Shown here: positions 1 through 11,139 of the stretch, piece by piece
How the letters are laid out: each line of letters begins with the position of its first letter
How positions within the stretch are numbered: the stretch's first letter is position 1
NCBI RefSeq assembly: GCF_013149785.1
Contig: NZ_JABEZU010000001.1
Coordinates: 930,001 to 994,000 of the forward strand
Direction of reading: 5' to 3'
Origin: Isoptericola halotolerans
Lineage (GTDB): Bacteria > Actinomycetota > Actinomycetes > Actinomycetales > Cellulomonadaceae
Length of the DNA stretch: 64,000 bases
Made by a program: the position numbers and the translations under genes
Notes under the pieces: generated by a model
What the model saw: only the letters and a program-made list of their open reading frames with translations
The model's database searches: none
What the model was told of the DNA's origin: nothing

Positions 1-803
<803 letters not shown>

Positions 804-1067
804 TCAGCCGCCCTGGACGGCTGCGACGATCTCGATCCGGTCACCGGCGCGGACCACGACGGACTCCCAGGTCCCGCGGGGGACGACGGCGTCGTCGATC
901 GCGACGGCCAGTCCGCGGGGGGCCCCGTCGGCCACGTGGCCCGGCCGGAGCCGTGCCACCAGGTCGGTCAGGGGGATCGCGGCGTCCGGCCCGAGGTCGA
1001 ACGGCTCGCCGTTCACCTGGGCTGCCGTCGCCGGGTCGGGCGGCGCGTTGCTGGACGGGTGGTTCAT
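804..1067 (-). CDS. thiS: Sulfur carrier protein ThiS
   Basis: ThiS is a ubiquitin-fold carrier whose C-terminal Gly-Gly is adenylated and thiocarboxylated to deliver sulfur to ThiG. The 87-residue protein has the usual features: VNGEPFDL near residue 18, PRGLAVAIDDAVVPR in the middle, and a tail ending exactly in AAVQGG, so the reactive diglycine is present. Its ATG at 1067 overlaps the thiO stop by four bases (ATGA), which implies translational coupling. The first 17 residues are Pro/Ala-rich and longer than typical ThiS (about 66 residues), so a later start is possible, though no better ribosome site is evident. Confidence 0.93.
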   Translation of the reverse strand: MNHPSSNAPPDPATAAQVNGEPFDLGPDAAIPLTDLVARLRPGHVADGAPRGLAVAIDDAVVPRGTWESVVVRAGDRIEIVAAVQGG

Positions 1068-2320
1068 CGGGTTCCTCCGTCGGTGCGAGGGTCGGTCGCG
1101 GGCGGCGTGAAGCGCCGCGGGTCCGTCGCCCGCAGGGCCGCGAGGGTGGCCGACGGGTCACCGGACGAGATGTCGACGTCGAACCAGGACCCGGTGAGCC
1201 CGGCGACGACGACGTCGGCGGTCAGGGGCGCCAGCAGGATCCCGTTGCGGTGGTGACCCGTGGCCAGGTGCAGGCCCGCCACGTGCGTCGGCCCGACGAG
1301 CGGCAGGTTGTCGGGCGTGCAGGGGCGGGCACGGGGAGTCGCCTCGATCAGGGCCGCCTCGTCGATCGCCGGCAGCAGTACCCGGGCGTCCCGCAGCAAC
1401 GCGTACACACCGCCGGCGAGCGCCCGCCGGTCGTCCGGGTTCTCCTCGGTGGTGGCGCCGATCACCAGCTCGCAGTGGCCCTTCCACGGGCCGTCGGTGG
1501 CGGGGGCGCGGGAGACGACGTAGACGGGGCGGCCCTGCACCAGCCCCCGCACGACGTGCCGGGGGGCGAGGTCGGGGTCCGCCTGCAGCCGCAGGGTCTG
1601 CCCCTTGACCGGCCGGACGGGGACGGCGACGTCGGGGATGTCGGTGAGCAGTGGCGCCGACGCCCAGCCGGCGGCCACGACGACCGCGTCGGTGCGGTGG
1701 CGGTGGTGGGTCTCGTCCACCGCCGCGACGACCCGGCCGCCGCGCTGCTCGAGGCCGACCGCCGCCCGCAGCACCACGGAACCGTCGGCGTGGTCGTCGA
1801 TCGCTCGCCGCAGCGCGGTGTGCGTCGCCCGCGGGTCGACGGCGTGGTCGCCGGGGACCCACGCCGCCCCGGCGAGGCGCTGGCCCAGCAGGGGTTCGCG
1901 CCGTCGTGCCTCGGCGACCGTCAGCTCCTGCGACGAGACGGCGTGCCGGGTGTGCAGCGCCAGGATCCGGCGCAGCAGGGCGGCGTCCGTGTCGTCATAG
2001 GCGAGGGTCAGCGTGCCGGACTCGCGCAGCCCCACGCTGACGCCCGAGGCCGCCTCCAGGTCGGCGGCGAACGGCAGCCATCGGGCGGCACCGGCCAGGT
2101 GCAGGTGGAGGGCCGCGTCCTCGGTGAACTCCGCCTCGGTGGCCGGGGCGATCATCCCTGCGGCCGCGTGCGTCGAGCCGTCGCCAGGGTCGGGGTCCAG
2201 GACGGTGACGCTGAGCCCTGCGCCCAGGGCACGCCAGGCCACGGCGAGGCCGATGATGCCGCCTCCGACGACGACGAGGTCGCGGACGCCGGTGGGCAGT
2301 GCGGGCAGACGGACGGTCAC
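1064..2320 (-). CDS. thiO: Glycine oxidase ThiO
   Basis: This FAD enzyme oxidises glycine to dehydroglycine (iminoacetate) for thiazole formation in aerobic bacteria. The 418-residue protein has an N-terminal Rossmann motif, GGGIIGLAVAWRALGAG, at about 19-35, the DAO-family stretch STHAAAGMIAPATEAEF, and the C-terminal ThiO signature TPRARPCTPDNLPLVGP followed by LATGHHRNGILLAP. The start is GTG at 2320. Its ribosome site, GGGAG, is the 3' end of the TPP riboswitch. It is the first gene of thiO-thiS-thiG, and the presence of thiO means this strain uses the oxygen-dependent rather than the radical ThiH route to dehydroglycine. Confidence 0.95.
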   Translation of the reverse strand: MTVRLPALPTGVRDLVVVGGGIIGLAVAWRALGAGLSVTVLDPDPGDGSTHAAAGMIAPATEAEFTEDAALHLHLAGAARWLPFAADLEAASGVSVGLRESGTLTLAYDDTDAALLRRILALHTRHAVSSQELTVAEARRREPLLGQRLAGAAWVPGDHAVDPRATHTALRRAIDDHADGSVVLRAAVGLEQRGGRVVAAVDETHHRHRTDAVVVAAGWASAPLLTDIPDVAVPVRPVKGQTLRLQADPDLAPRHVVRGLVQGRPVYVVSRAPATDGPWKGHCELVIGATTEENPDDRRALAGGVYALLRDARVLLPAIDEAALIEATPRARPCTPDNLPLVGPTHVAGLHLATGHHRNGILLAPLTADVVVAGLTGSWFDVDISSGDPSATLAALRATDPRRFTPPATDPRTDGGTR

Positions 2321-2325
2321 GCGGT

Positions 2326-2420
2326 GCTCCCTTCGCTGGCATGATCCAGATCAGGTGGGACGGTCGGCGCCCCTGCGCCCTCTCAGCCCCGGCCGGGGCT
2401 CCCGTGCTCGGTCCACCCTA
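2326..2420 (-). promoter_or_regulatory. TPP (THI-box) riboswitch upstream of thiO
   Basis: Read on the minus strand, the leader carries the diagnostic THI-box blocks in order: a CGGGAGCCC-like 5' segment (about 2399-2407), GCUGAGAGGG (about 2379-2388), and then ACCUGAUCUGGAUCAUGCC followed by AGCGAAGGGA (about 2327-2355). The last block merges with the thiO ribosome site, so TPP binding probably hides the Shine-Dalgarno sequence, a translational mechanism common in high-GC bacteria. It faces away from thiE and so cannot act on that gene. The upstream edge is approximate. Confidence 0.95.
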
Positions 2421-2485
2421 CCGGGACCCGTGGGCCCGGACCCATCGTCCCTGGACGGGAGCTTCCGTGCTCCTAGACTGCCCGC

Positions 2486-3133
2486 GTGACCTCCGACGCC
2501 GTCCGTGCCCGCCTCGCCGACGCCCGCCTGTACCTGTGCACCGACGCCCGCGAGGACCGTGGTGACCTCGAGGTCTTCCTGCACCGGGCGCTGGCGGGCG
2601 GGGTCGACGTCGTCCAGCTCCGGGACAAGTCGCTGGACGTCGCCCGCGAGCTCGAGCTGCAGGAGCTGGTGGCGCGGGTCGCGGGCGAGCACGGGGCGTT
2701 GTGGGCGGTGAACGACCGGGCCGACGTCGCGCAGCTGGCCGGGGCGCCCGTGGTGCACATGGGCCAGGGCGACCTGCCGGTGCCGGCCGTGCGGTCGCTG
2801 CTGGGCCCCGGCCCGGTGCTCGGCCGGTCCACCCACTCCGCGGCGCAGGCGGCCGCGGCGGAGGCCGACGACGACGTCGACTACTTCTGCGTCGGGCCGT
2901 TGTGGGCGACGCCGACGAAGCCGGGGCGCGCCGCCGTCGGGCTCGACCTGCTGCGGGAGGTCGCCGTCACGGCTCCGAGCACCCCGTGGTTCGCCATCGG
3001 CGGGATCGACGAGCACCGGCTGGACGCGGTGCTGGACGCCGGGGCGCGGCGGGTCGTCGTCGTCCGGGCGATCACCGAGGCACCGGACCCGGAGCGGGCG
3101 TCGCGCCGGCTGCGGGACCGCCTCGCCGGGTAG
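2486..3133 (+). CDS. thiE: Thiamine-phosphate synthase ThiE
   Basis: ThiE couples the pyrimidine pyrophosphate and thiazole phosphate to thiamine monophosphate. The 215-residue TIM barrel shows DVVQLRDKS near residue 43, [10 protein letters not shown] near 90, the thiazole-pocket segment [15 protein letters not shown] near 133, and the phosphate-binding WFAIGGID near 168. The GTG start at 2486 sits six bases after a TAGACT -10 box (2474-2479) with no room for a ribosome site, so the mRNA is probably leaderless. It is divergent from thiOSG and is not under the TPP riboswitch. Confidence 0.95.
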   Translation: MTSDAVRARLADARLYLCTDAREDRGDLEVFLHRALAGGVDVVQLRDKSLDVARELELQELVARVAGEHGALWAVNDRADVAQLAGAPVVHMGQGDLPVPAVRSLLGPGPVLGRSTHSAAQAAAAEADDDVDYFCVGPLWATPTKPGRAAVGLDLLREVAVTAPSTPWFAIGGIDEHRLDAVLDAGARRVVVVRAITEAPDPERASRRLRDRLAG

Positions 3134-3212
3134 CACCCCGAGGGCTTCCTCCTGGTCAGGAGACGTGGCACGATCGCCGGGTTCCCCCGACGACGACACT
3201 GTGGAGTCACCG

Positions 3213-3854
3213 ATGACCGCTCGCCCCCGGCTCGTCGCGGCCCTCGCCGTGGCCCTGCTGCTGACCGGATGCACCGGGAGCCCTGACGAGGAGCCCCCGA
3301 CCGGTGCCACCGTGGCCCCGGACGAGTCGGCGCCGACGGCCTCGGAGAGCGCGCAGGAGGTGGCCGCCGTCGGGAGCGCCGACGTGACGGGGCCGGACGT
3401 GGTGATGGCGGAGCAGACGGTCGACACCCCGGGCGAGGCAGGCGGCACGCTCACCGTCGTGCTGCGGACCCTCGAGGTGCGCGACGACACCACGACGTTG
3501 CGCTACGCGCTGCGGTGGGACAACGACGACGCCCCCGACGGCGCGACGGCCAGCCACTACCAGCTCGGCATCGACTGGGTCCCCACCGTCACGGACACCG
3601 CGGCGCTGGTCCAGTACCGGCCCTTCTGCACCCAGGGCGCCTGGAAGGACGGTGCCATCTCCCAGCAGCAGTGCGGGTTCAACGTCACCGCCTCGCCGAG
3701 GTTCCCGTTCGACGGGTTCGTCAACCACGCCACGATCGAGGGCTGGGCGACGCTGCCGGCGCCCGATGGTGAGCCGGCCACACTCGACGTGGCTCTCGGT
3801 CAGGGCCTGCCGGTGTTCACCGGCGCGACGGTGTCTGCCGCCGGAGACGCATGA
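3213..3854 (+). CDS. Secreted lipoprotein of unknown function
   Basis: This predicted lipoprotein of 213 residues starts at ATG 3213, behind a GTGGAG ribosome site. The signal peptide is Arg-Leu-rich and ends in a lipobox, LLTGC, with the acylated Cys at about residue 20. A Glu/Pro/Ala-rich linker to about residue 60 follows. The rest looks like a beta-rich extracytoplasmic domain with two cysteines (PFCTQGAW and QQQCGFNV) that could form a disulfide. No named family is recognised. Its stop overlaps the start of the OmpA-domain gene (ATGATG), so the two are probably co-translated and may act together at the envelope. Confidence 0.8.
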   Translation: MTARPRLVAALAVALLLTGCTGSPDEEPPTGATVAPDESAPTASESAQEVAAVGSADVTGPDVVMAEQTVDTPGEAGGTLTVVLRTLEVRDDTTTLRYALRWDNDDAPDGATASHYQLGIDWVPTVTDTAALVQYRPFCTQGAWKDGAISQQQCGFNVTASPRFPFDGFVNHATIEGWATLPAPDGEPATLDVALGQGLPVFTGATVSAAGDA

Positions 3855-4495
3855 TGCGGTGGCGGACCGTCGCGGTCCCGTCCGCCGTGACGGCGACCCT
3901 GGTGCTCGGTGCTGCCGTCGCCTCGGCCGATGCCCCGTCGTCGTCGGAGGAACCGCACGACCCCGCGGTGTCCGCGGTGCTGGAGGAGCTCGCCGCCGAG
4001 CGTGCCGAGCTCGAGTCGGTGGACGTGACCGACGAACAACGTCGGGACGCGACGTTCCCGGTGGACGCCGCCGACGCGACCTTCCCGCTGGACGCCGCCG
4101 ACGCCGGCACCGAGATCGCCACGGAGACCGAGACCGGGGACAGCACGCTGGTCACCCTGACCGCCGACCTGCTGTTCGACTTCGGCTCGGTCGAGCTGAC
4201 CGACCGCGCGGCCGAGGTCGTCGAGGAGCTGGCCGGCGAGATCCCGCAGGGAGCGACCGTCCGGGTCGACGGGCACACGGACTCCGTCGGCTCCGAGGGT
4301 GACAACCAGCGGCTCTCCGAGGAGCGGGCCGGGGCCGTGGCCGACGTGCTCCGCGACGCCCGCGGGGACCTGGACCTGCAGGCCAGGGGGCACGGCGAGA
4401 CCGACCCGGTGGCCGACAACACCGTGGGCGGTGAGGACAACCCGGCCGGGCGGGCCCTGAACCGCCGCGTCGAGGTGACCTATCCGACGTCCTGA
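3851..4495 (+). CDS. OmpA-family C-terminal domain protein, exported
   Basis: This 214-residue exported protein has a signal peptide (MMRWRTVAV... ending ASADA near residue 27), then an acidic linker containing two near-identical blocks, [21 protein letters not shown]-terminal OmpA-like peptidoglycan-binding domain spans about residues 95-212. That domain shows [28 protein letters not shown] and [15 protein letters not shown], and ends in NRRVEVTYP. In actinobacteria such domains tether proteins to the cell wall. The gene overlaps the preceding lipoprotein by four bases, and the next gene, guaA, has its own promoter. Confidence 0.85.
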   Translation: MMRWRTVAVPSAVTATLVLGAAVASADAPSSSEEPHDPAVSAVLEELAAERAELESVDVTDEQRRDATFPVDAADATFPLDAADAGTEIATETETGDSTLVTLTADLLFDFGSVELTDRAAEVVEELAGEIPQGATVRVDGHTDSVGSEGDNQRLSEERAGAVADVLRDARGDLDLQARGHGETDPVADNTVGGEDNPAGRALNRRVEVTYPTS

Positions 4496-4544
4496 GCACC
4501 GGACGGACGTCGGCGCGCTCGCCGCGGGCCTCTATCCTGGTTCG

Positions 4545-6164
<1,620 letters not shown>

Positions 6165-6272
6165 CCGAGGGCTGACGGCGGCCTCTGTCCGGGGCTTCGC
6201 CGTGCTGTGCGGTCCCGACGGCGCTACGTTGGCGGTGTTCACAGCCGAGCGTCACCGTCGGAAGGCACCGCC

Positions 6273-6872
6273 ATGTCGAGCACCGTCACCGTCCGGCCCG
6301 CCAGGGGAGTGCGCGGCATCGGGATGCTGTCCATCATCGCCGGCATCATCTTGATCCTCGCTGGCGTCGCCGTCTGGGTCGTGGTCTCGACGACCCTGTC
6401 CGACGAGAACATCACCGTGTCGGAGGACGCCGACATGTTCGCGGGTCAGCAGGTCGCCGGCCCGTTCACCGCCTACGCGCAGGCCGAGGTCATCGACGAG
6501 CACGCCCTGGAGATGGCGGACGGCCAGACGTACGCGGAGCTCGACCGGGAGGACCCCGTGCGGGCCAGCGTCATGGACGCGTCGTTCCTGCGGGCGTCGC
6601 TGTTCACCTCGGTCGTCGCGTTCGGCGTGTGCGCCCTCGTCATCGGGCTGGGACTGATGTTCATCCTGGTCGGTGCCGCCCTGAGACGTCTGGCCGGTGG
6701 GCCGGCGGTGGCCGTCGAGACCCCCGGGACCACCTCCGCGGGTGGCCTGTCGGCGGCACCGCGGCACAGCGCCACGCCTCCGCCCGACGCCGCCGCTCCT
6801 CCCGCACGCCCGACGACCCGTCCCGCCGACCCGCCGTCGGTCGGAGGACGGGCGGACACCCCGCCGGCCTGA
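6273..6872 (+). CDS. Two-pass membrane protein, unknown function
   Basis: A 199-residue protein starts at ATG 6273 with a GGAAGG site six bases upstream. It has a transmembrane helix at about 15-37 (IGMLSIIAGIILILAGVAVWVV), an extracytoplasmic loop of about 75 residues with acidic character (SEDADMFAGQQVAGPFTAYA), a second helix at about 110-133, and a Pro/Ala/Thr-rich disordered cytoplasmic tail. Relatives in actinobacteria are sometimes labelled aromatic ring-opening dioxygenase LigA, but nothing here supports an enzyme. It is a single gene bounded downstream by a strong hairpin. Confidence 0.75.
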   Translation: MSSTVTVRPARGVRGIGMLSIIAGIILILAGVAVWVVVSTTLSDENITVSEDADMFAGQQVAGPFTAYAQAEVIDEHALEMADGQTYAELDREDPVRASVMDASFLRASLFTSVVAFGVCALVIGLGLMFILVGAALRRLAGGPAVAVETPGTTSAGGLSAAPRHSATPPPDAAAPPARPTTRPADPPSVGGRADTPPA

Positions 6873-6886
6873 CCGCGGCACTCCTG

Positions 6887-6937
6887 CGGTACGACGAACG
6901 CGCCCTCCGGCAGGGAGGGCGCGTTTCGTCGTACCGG
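6887..6937. terminator. Bidirectional hairpin terminator
   Basis: An inverted repeat of about 22-23 bp has arms beginning CGGTACGACGAACGCGCC (6887 onward) and ending GGCGCGTTTCGTCGTACCG. It has a one-base bulge and a loop of about five bases, GGCAG. It lies between two convergent genes (stops at 6872 and 6944), so it probably ends both transcripts. There is no long U tract, as is common in actinobacteria. Confidence 0.85.
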
Positions 6938-6943
6938 AGCCTC

Positions 6944-7426
6944 TCAGCTCACCGTCGCCTGTCGGCGGCGACGCAGCGAACCGGCTACCGAGCCGACGAC
7001 GAGCATCAGGCCCGCGACGGCCAGCAGCAGGATCGCCGCGAGCTCGAGGTCGATCGACGCGCCGGCGGTGCTGGCCAGGAGCCCGACGCCGATCGCGACC
7101 ACGATGAAGCCCCACACGATCGTCGTGATCCGCGGCCCGGAGCGGACGAGGGGCCTGGCCGGGACGGCGGGGGAGTCGTCGACCGAGGCGGCGCTGGTCG
7201 TCGACGCGGCGACGGGGTCCTCCGCGGCGGCCGGTTCCGGTGCGGAGGAGGCAGACCTGATCGGCTCGTCGAAGACGGCGAGCGGGTCGCCCGGTGCCGA
7301 GGCCGGGAGCTGCTGGGTGGCCGGCACCTCGCCCGACGGGAGCTGCTGGGTGGCCGGCACCGCGCTGTCGGCGGTGCGCTCGTCGGACTCCGGGGTCTGC
7401 GGACGGTCCTGGTGGTCGTTGCTCAT
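6944..7426 (-). CDS. Small two-helix membrane protein downstream of the PspC gene
   Basis: This 160-residue protein starts at ATG 7426, which overlaps the stop of the upstream PspC gene by four bases, so the pair is translationally coupled. The N-terminal 80 residues are hydrophilic and disordered, with an internal duplication (VPATQQLPSGE followed by VPATQQLPASA). Two predicted helices follow at about 96-117 and 123-146, before a basic tail, RRRRQ. No family is recognised. Coupling suggests it serves in the same envelope complex as the PspC protein. Confidence 0.8.
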   Translation of the reverse strand: MSNDHQDRPQTPESDERTADSAVPATQQLPSGEVPATQQLPASAPGDPLAVFDEPIRSASSAPEPAAAEDPVAASTTSAASVDDSPAVPARPLVRSGPRITTIVWGFIVVAIGVGLLASTAGASIDLELAAILLLAVAGLMLVVGSVAGSLRRRRQATVS

Positions 7427-8943
7427 CGTTCCTCCTCGATGACGATCTCTCCGGCGCGGGCGTCGACGTCGAGCCGGAGCACGGCGCCGCCGAGCTCGGC
7501 GACCTCGTCGGTCTGGTAGGCGGACGGACCGCCGCTGAAGCCGGACGTGACCGTCCGGTCGCCGTCGATGTCGACGACGAGGTTGCCGGCGTTGAGGTCC
7601 GCGACGATCTCCACCGCGGTGTCGGCCGGGATCTCGACGACGGTGCGTCCGGCGGTCATGTCGACGGGCACGACGACGGGGTCGCCGGGCGTCACGTCCG
7701 ACAGGTCGAGCTCGGTGAGGTCCACCCTCGCGTCGCCGAACTGCACGCGGACGCCGTCCTCGGCGGCGCCGATCGACCGAGGGGTGACGGTCCCCTGGCT
7801 GATCACGGTGCCCGACATCGTGGTGATCTGGGCCTCGTCCCAGGGCCACGGGTCGTTCTCCGCGGCGAAGGGCCAGGTGATCGCGGCCGTGAGGATCCCG
7901 CCCCACGCGAAGGCCGTGAGCCAGCCGCCGCGGAGCCCACGGAGGCCACCGACGACGATCCCGGCCCCGAGGACGACGACAGCGATGCCGACCCAGGTGG
8001 GCCAGACGGCCACGTCGACGCCGAGGACGATCTCCGCCGCGAGCAGCGCCGCGCCGGCCAGCAGGGCGAGCCCGACGACGACGCCCACCGTGCTCGCCCC
8101 GACGGTACGGCGGGGGGCGGGAGCGACAGGCACGGGTGGGACGGGTGGACCGGCAGGGTACGGAGGCCCCTGCACCGGTGGGCCCTGGGGCGGGTAGCCG
8201 CCACCGGAGTGGGGTGCCGGCGGCTGGTAGGCGTAGGACGCGGGCGGTGCCGGCGTGAAGGGTTCGGTCGGGTGCACGGTGGCCTCGTTCCGGTACGGGG
8301 TCGACGGGTGGACCGGCCCGGAGGTGCTCGAGGGGTAGGCCCCCGGGGCTCCGCCTGCTCGCGGCGGTCCGTAGGGTGCCGGCGGTGTGCCGGGCGGAGG
8401 TGCCGCCGTCGTCCCGTCGGGACGACCGCGGGTGCGGACGAGCTTGACGATCAGCCAGACGACCGCGACCCAGAACCCGATCCACAGCAGGACCGAGACC
8501 CACTCGGCGGGGCCGATCCACCACGGCCAGAACCCGCCACCCCAGATGAGCCCCAGCAGCACGGCGATGCCGGCACCGAGCATGGCCACGTCGAAGGTGC
8601 CGCGGATCGCCTCCTGCAGGTGGATCCGTCCGTCCGAGCGTTCCGGCAGCAGGGCCCAGGCGATGCCGTAGAGCACGAGCCCGGCTCCTGCGACGAAGAA
8701 GCTGAGGATCAGCAGCCCGCGCACGAGCAAGGGGTCGAGGCGGAACCGGTCGGCGAGACCGGCGGCGACGCCCCCGACCCAGCGGTCGTCGGACCGCGTG
8801 ATGCCGATGCGTCGCACCGAGTCGAAGAAGCCTTCGCCTGCGGGGCGTCGGGGCGGGGGAGGGGGCGCCGCGGCGCCGTCGGTACCACCGGCTCCGGCGG
8901 CACCACCGGGGGCGTCCGGTGCTGGGGTGTCGTTCGTGGTCAT
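7423..8943 (-). CDS. PspC-domain membrane protein with LiaF-like C-terminus
   Basis: A 506-residue protein is read from ATG 8943 (GGAG site six bases upstream); an upstream in-frame start at 9009 has no site and lies in the divergent promoter. The N-terminus is Pro/Gly-rich. A PspC domain (about 33-95, with DRWVGGVAAGLADRF) follows, then a helix pair with WPWWIG, a long Pro/Tyr-rich linker, three to four more helices, and a C-terminal beta-rich domain resembling DUF2154/LiaF (VQFGDARVDLTELD, AGNLVVDIDGD). Such proteins sense or restrain cell-envelope stress kinases. It is divergent from a PspC-histidine kinase and regulator, so a LiaF-like partner role is inferred. Confidence 0.85.
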   Translation of the reverse strand: MTTNDTPAPDAPGGAAGAGGTDGAAAPPPPPRRPAGEGFFDSVRRIGITRSDDRWVGGVAAGLADRFRLDPLLVRGLLILSFFVAGAGLVLYGIAWALLPERSDGRIHLQEAIRGTFDVAMLGAGIAVLLGLIWGGGFWPWWIGPAEWVSVLLWIGFWVAVVWLIVKLVRTRGRPDGTTAAPPPGTPPAPYGPPRAGGAPGAYPSSTSGPVHPSTPYRNEATVHPTEPFTPAPPASYAYQPPAPHSGGGYPPQGPPVQGPPYPAGPPVPPVPVAPAPRRTVGASTVGVVVGLALLAGAALLAAEIVLGVDVAVWPTWVGIAVVVLGAGIVVGGLRGLRGGWLTAFAWGGILTAAITWPFAAENDPWPWDEAQITTMSGTVISQGTVTPRSIGAAEDGVRVQFGDARVDLTELDLSDVTPGDPVVVPVDMTAGRTVVEIPADTAVEIVADLNAGNLVVDIDGDRTVTSGFSGGPSAYQTDEVAELGGAVLRLDVDARAGEIVIEEER

Positions 8944-9067
8944 GTCTCCATGGTGGTCCTCGCCCGGGTGCGGAACCATCGGGTGTCCCCCTGACCTGAC
9001 CCTGATCACCTCCTCGGGAACCCCGGGTTCCGCTCCGGAGGGTTCCCGGACGTGCCACGATCAGGGG

Positions 9068-10423
9068 GTGACGACGATCGACGCTCCCGTGCGGCTGCCG
9101 CTGCGCCGCCCCCGCCAGGGGCGGTGGCTCGGTGGTGTCTGCGCCGGGGTGGCGGTGCACCTGGACGTCCCGGTCCGGCTGGTCCGCCTGGTGATGGTGG
9201 TGCTCGCGCTCCTCAGCGGTGTCGGTGTCGCGCTCTACGTCTTCTGGTGGCTCACCGTCCCGGCGGGCGACCCGCACGACGTCGCGCACGAGACCCGCCC
9301 GGCAGCGCTCGCTCGGCTGGCCCCGCGGCTGCGGCGCAGCGGCCCGGTCGCCGGGCTGTCACGGCGCGACGTCGCGATCGGGGTGACGCTCCTCGTCCTC
9401 GCCGCGCTCCTGGTCGCCCTGCGGTCCGGCTGGGACCTGCCCACCATGTGGTTGCCGCTGCTCGTCGTCGCAGGGGGTGCGGGGCTGGCATGGAGCCAGC
9501 TCGACGCCGTCCAGCGGTCCCGCGAGACCGGTGCGGCGCCCTCGCGCTCCAGCACGCTGCTGCGCCTGATCGGTGGCCTGGTGCTGGTGACGGCAGGCGT
9601 GCTGCTGCTCTTCGTGCAGGGCACCCCGCCACGTGAGCTGCTGACCGTCGCCCTGGCGTCGCTGGCCGTGCTCGTCGGCGTGGCACTGGTGCTGGCCCCC
9701 TGGTGGCTGCGGCTCGTGCGGGAGCTCGGCGACGAGCGTGCAGCCCGTGAGCGGGAGGCCGAGCGTGCCGACATCGCCGCCCACCTGCACGACTCCGTGC
9801 TGCAGACCTTGGCCCTGATCCGGGCTCGCGCGCACGACGGCGACGAGGTCGCCCGCATGGCACGGGCGCAGGAGCGAGAGCTGCGCGAGTGGCTCTACGA
9901 CGACCGGCAGGCGCCCGGGACGTCGTTGGCCACCGAGCTGCGGGACCTGGTCGGTGAGGTGGAGGACGGCCGTGCGGCGGAGGTCGAGCTCGTCGCGGTC
10001 GGGGACTGCGCGCCCACCGCGACGACCACCGCCCTGCTGCAGGCGACCCGGGAGGCGCTGGTCAACGCCGTCGTGCACGGCGCCCCGCCCGTGACCGTCT
10101 ACCTGGAGGTGACCGACAGCGCCGCCGAGGTCTTCGTCCGGGACCGTGGCGACGGCTTCGACCTCGACGACATCGCCCTGGACCGGTTCGGGGTGCGCGA
10201 GTCCATCCTGGGACGGGTCCGGCGGCGCCACGGCACCGCCGAGGTCGTCAGCCGTCCCGGCTGGGGGACCGAGGTGCGGCTGTCCGTGCCGCGCGGTGCC
10301 GACCAGGAGCACAGCGCGACCACGCCGCCGAGCGGTCCCGTACCGTCCGCCGCGCCGCCCCCCGACCTGCCGGCCACGACCGACCCGCAGAGCACGCCCC
10401 GTGACGAAGGAGCCCACCCGTGA
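9068..10423 (+). CDS. PspC-domain sensor histidine kinase (NarX/LiaS type)
   Basis: This 451-residue membrane kinase starts at GTG 9068, six bases after CACGAT (9056-9061), so the mRNA is probably leaderless. An N-terminal PspC domain (GRWLGGVCAGVAVHLDVPVRLVR, about 20-65) replaces a classical sensor and is followed by about five hydrophobic helices. The dimerisation/phosphoacceptor box HLHDSVLQTL has its His near residue 240 and belongs to the HisKA_3 type. A HATPase domain follows (EALVNAVVHGAP, RDRGDGFDLDD, GWGTEVRLSVP), with a Pro-rich tail. The gene overlaps the response regulator by four bases. The divergent PspC/LiaF-like protein is the likely signal partner. Confidence 0.93.
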   Translation: MTTIDAPVRLPLRRPRQGRWLGGVCAGVAVHLDVPVRLVRLVMVVLALLSGVGVALYVFWWLTVPAGDPHDVAHETRPAALARLAPRLRRSGPVAGLSRRDVAIGVTLLVLAALLVALRSGWDLPTMWLPLLVVAGGAGLAWSQLDAVQRSRETGAAPSRSSTLLRLIGGLVLVTAGVLLLFVQGTPPRELLTVALASLAVLVGVALVLAPWWLRLVRELGDERAAREREAERADIAAHLHDSVLQTLALIRARAHDGDEVARMARAQERELREWLYDDRQAPGTSLATELRDLVGEVEDGRAAEVELVAVGDCAPTATTTALLQATREALVNAVVHGAPPVTVYLEVTDSAAEVFVRDRGDGFDLDDIALDRFGVRESILGRVRRRHGTAEVVSRPGWGTEVRLSVPRGADQEHSATTPPSGPVPSAAPPPDLPATTDPQSTPRDEGAHP

Positions 10424-11079
10424 GCGAGACCCCTGTCCCCGTCGTCCTCGTGGACGACCACCACATGTTCCGTACCGGGGTGCGGGCGAGCCTCGACGGA
10501 CGGGTCCGGGTGGTCGGCGAGGCCGCCGACGTCGACGAGGCCGTCGCCGTGGTGCACGCCGAGAAGCCTCCGGTCGTGCTGCTGGACGTGCACCTGCCCG
10601 GGGGGAACGGCGGGGGAGGCGCGGAGGTGGTGCGCCGGTGCGCGGACCTGCTGTCCGGGACGCGGTTCCTGGCGCTGTCGGTGTCCGACGCCGCCGAGGA
10701 CGTGGTCTCGGTGATCCGCGCCGGAGCGCGAGGGTACGTCACGAAGAACATCTCGGCGGCGGACCTCTCGGGAGCGGTCGTCCGGGTGGCAGCGGACGAC
10801 GCGGTGTTCTCGCCACGGTTGGCCGGGTTCGTCCTGGACGCGTTCGGCACGGCGGCCGGCGACGTCGCGGTGGCCGACGACGAGCTCGACCGGCTCTCGA
10901 AGCGTGAGCAGGAGGTCATGCGGCTCATCGCCCGGGGCTACACCTATCGGGAGGTGGCCGGGGAGCTGTTCATCTCGGTCAAGACGGTCGAGACCCACGT
11001 GTCCGCGGTGCTGCGCAAGCTGCAGCTGTCCAACCGCAACGAGCTCACGCGCTGGGCGGCGGCGCGCCGGCTGCTCTGA
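10420..11079 (+). CDS. NarL/LuxR-family response regulator
   Basis: This 219-residue regulator begins with GTG at 10420, overlapping the kinase stop (GTGA). The receiver domain has the acidic pair in VVLVDDHHMFR, the phosphoacceptor Asp in VVLLDVHLPG (about residue 55), and the conserved Lys in GYVTKNIS. A LuxR-type HTH spans about 158-215 (LSKREQEVMRLIARGYTYREVA, ISVKTVETHVSAVLRKL). It is the cognate regulator of the PspC kinase. Self-regulation and control of the divergent PspC operon from 8944-9067 is a reasonable inference. Confidence 0.95.
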   Translation: MSETPVPVVLVDDHHMFRTGVRASLDGRVRVVGEAADVDEAVAVVHAEKPPVVLLDVHLPGGNGGGGAEVVRRCADLLSGTRFLALSVSDAAEDVVSVIRAGARGYVTKNISAADLSGAVVRVAADDAVFSPRLAGFVLDAFGTAAGDVAVADDELDRLSKREQEVMRLIARGYTYREVAGELFISVKTVETHVSAVLRKLQLSNRNELTRWAAARRLL

Positions 11080-11139
11080 GCGGGGGCTGGGCGCGCGCTG
11101 GCGTAGCATCGCAGACTGCGACGCGACGAGAGGACCCCG

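Noticed and set aside
3134-3212. Possible lipoprotein start at 3165
   Set aside because: It would place 16 polar residues before the signal peptide; ATG 3213 with GTGGAG gives a standard lipoprotein signal.
8944-9009. Upstream in-frame start for the PspC/LiaF-like gene at 9009
   Set aside because: No ribosome site or homology; the ATG at 8943 has GGAG at good spacing and leaves room for divergent promoters.
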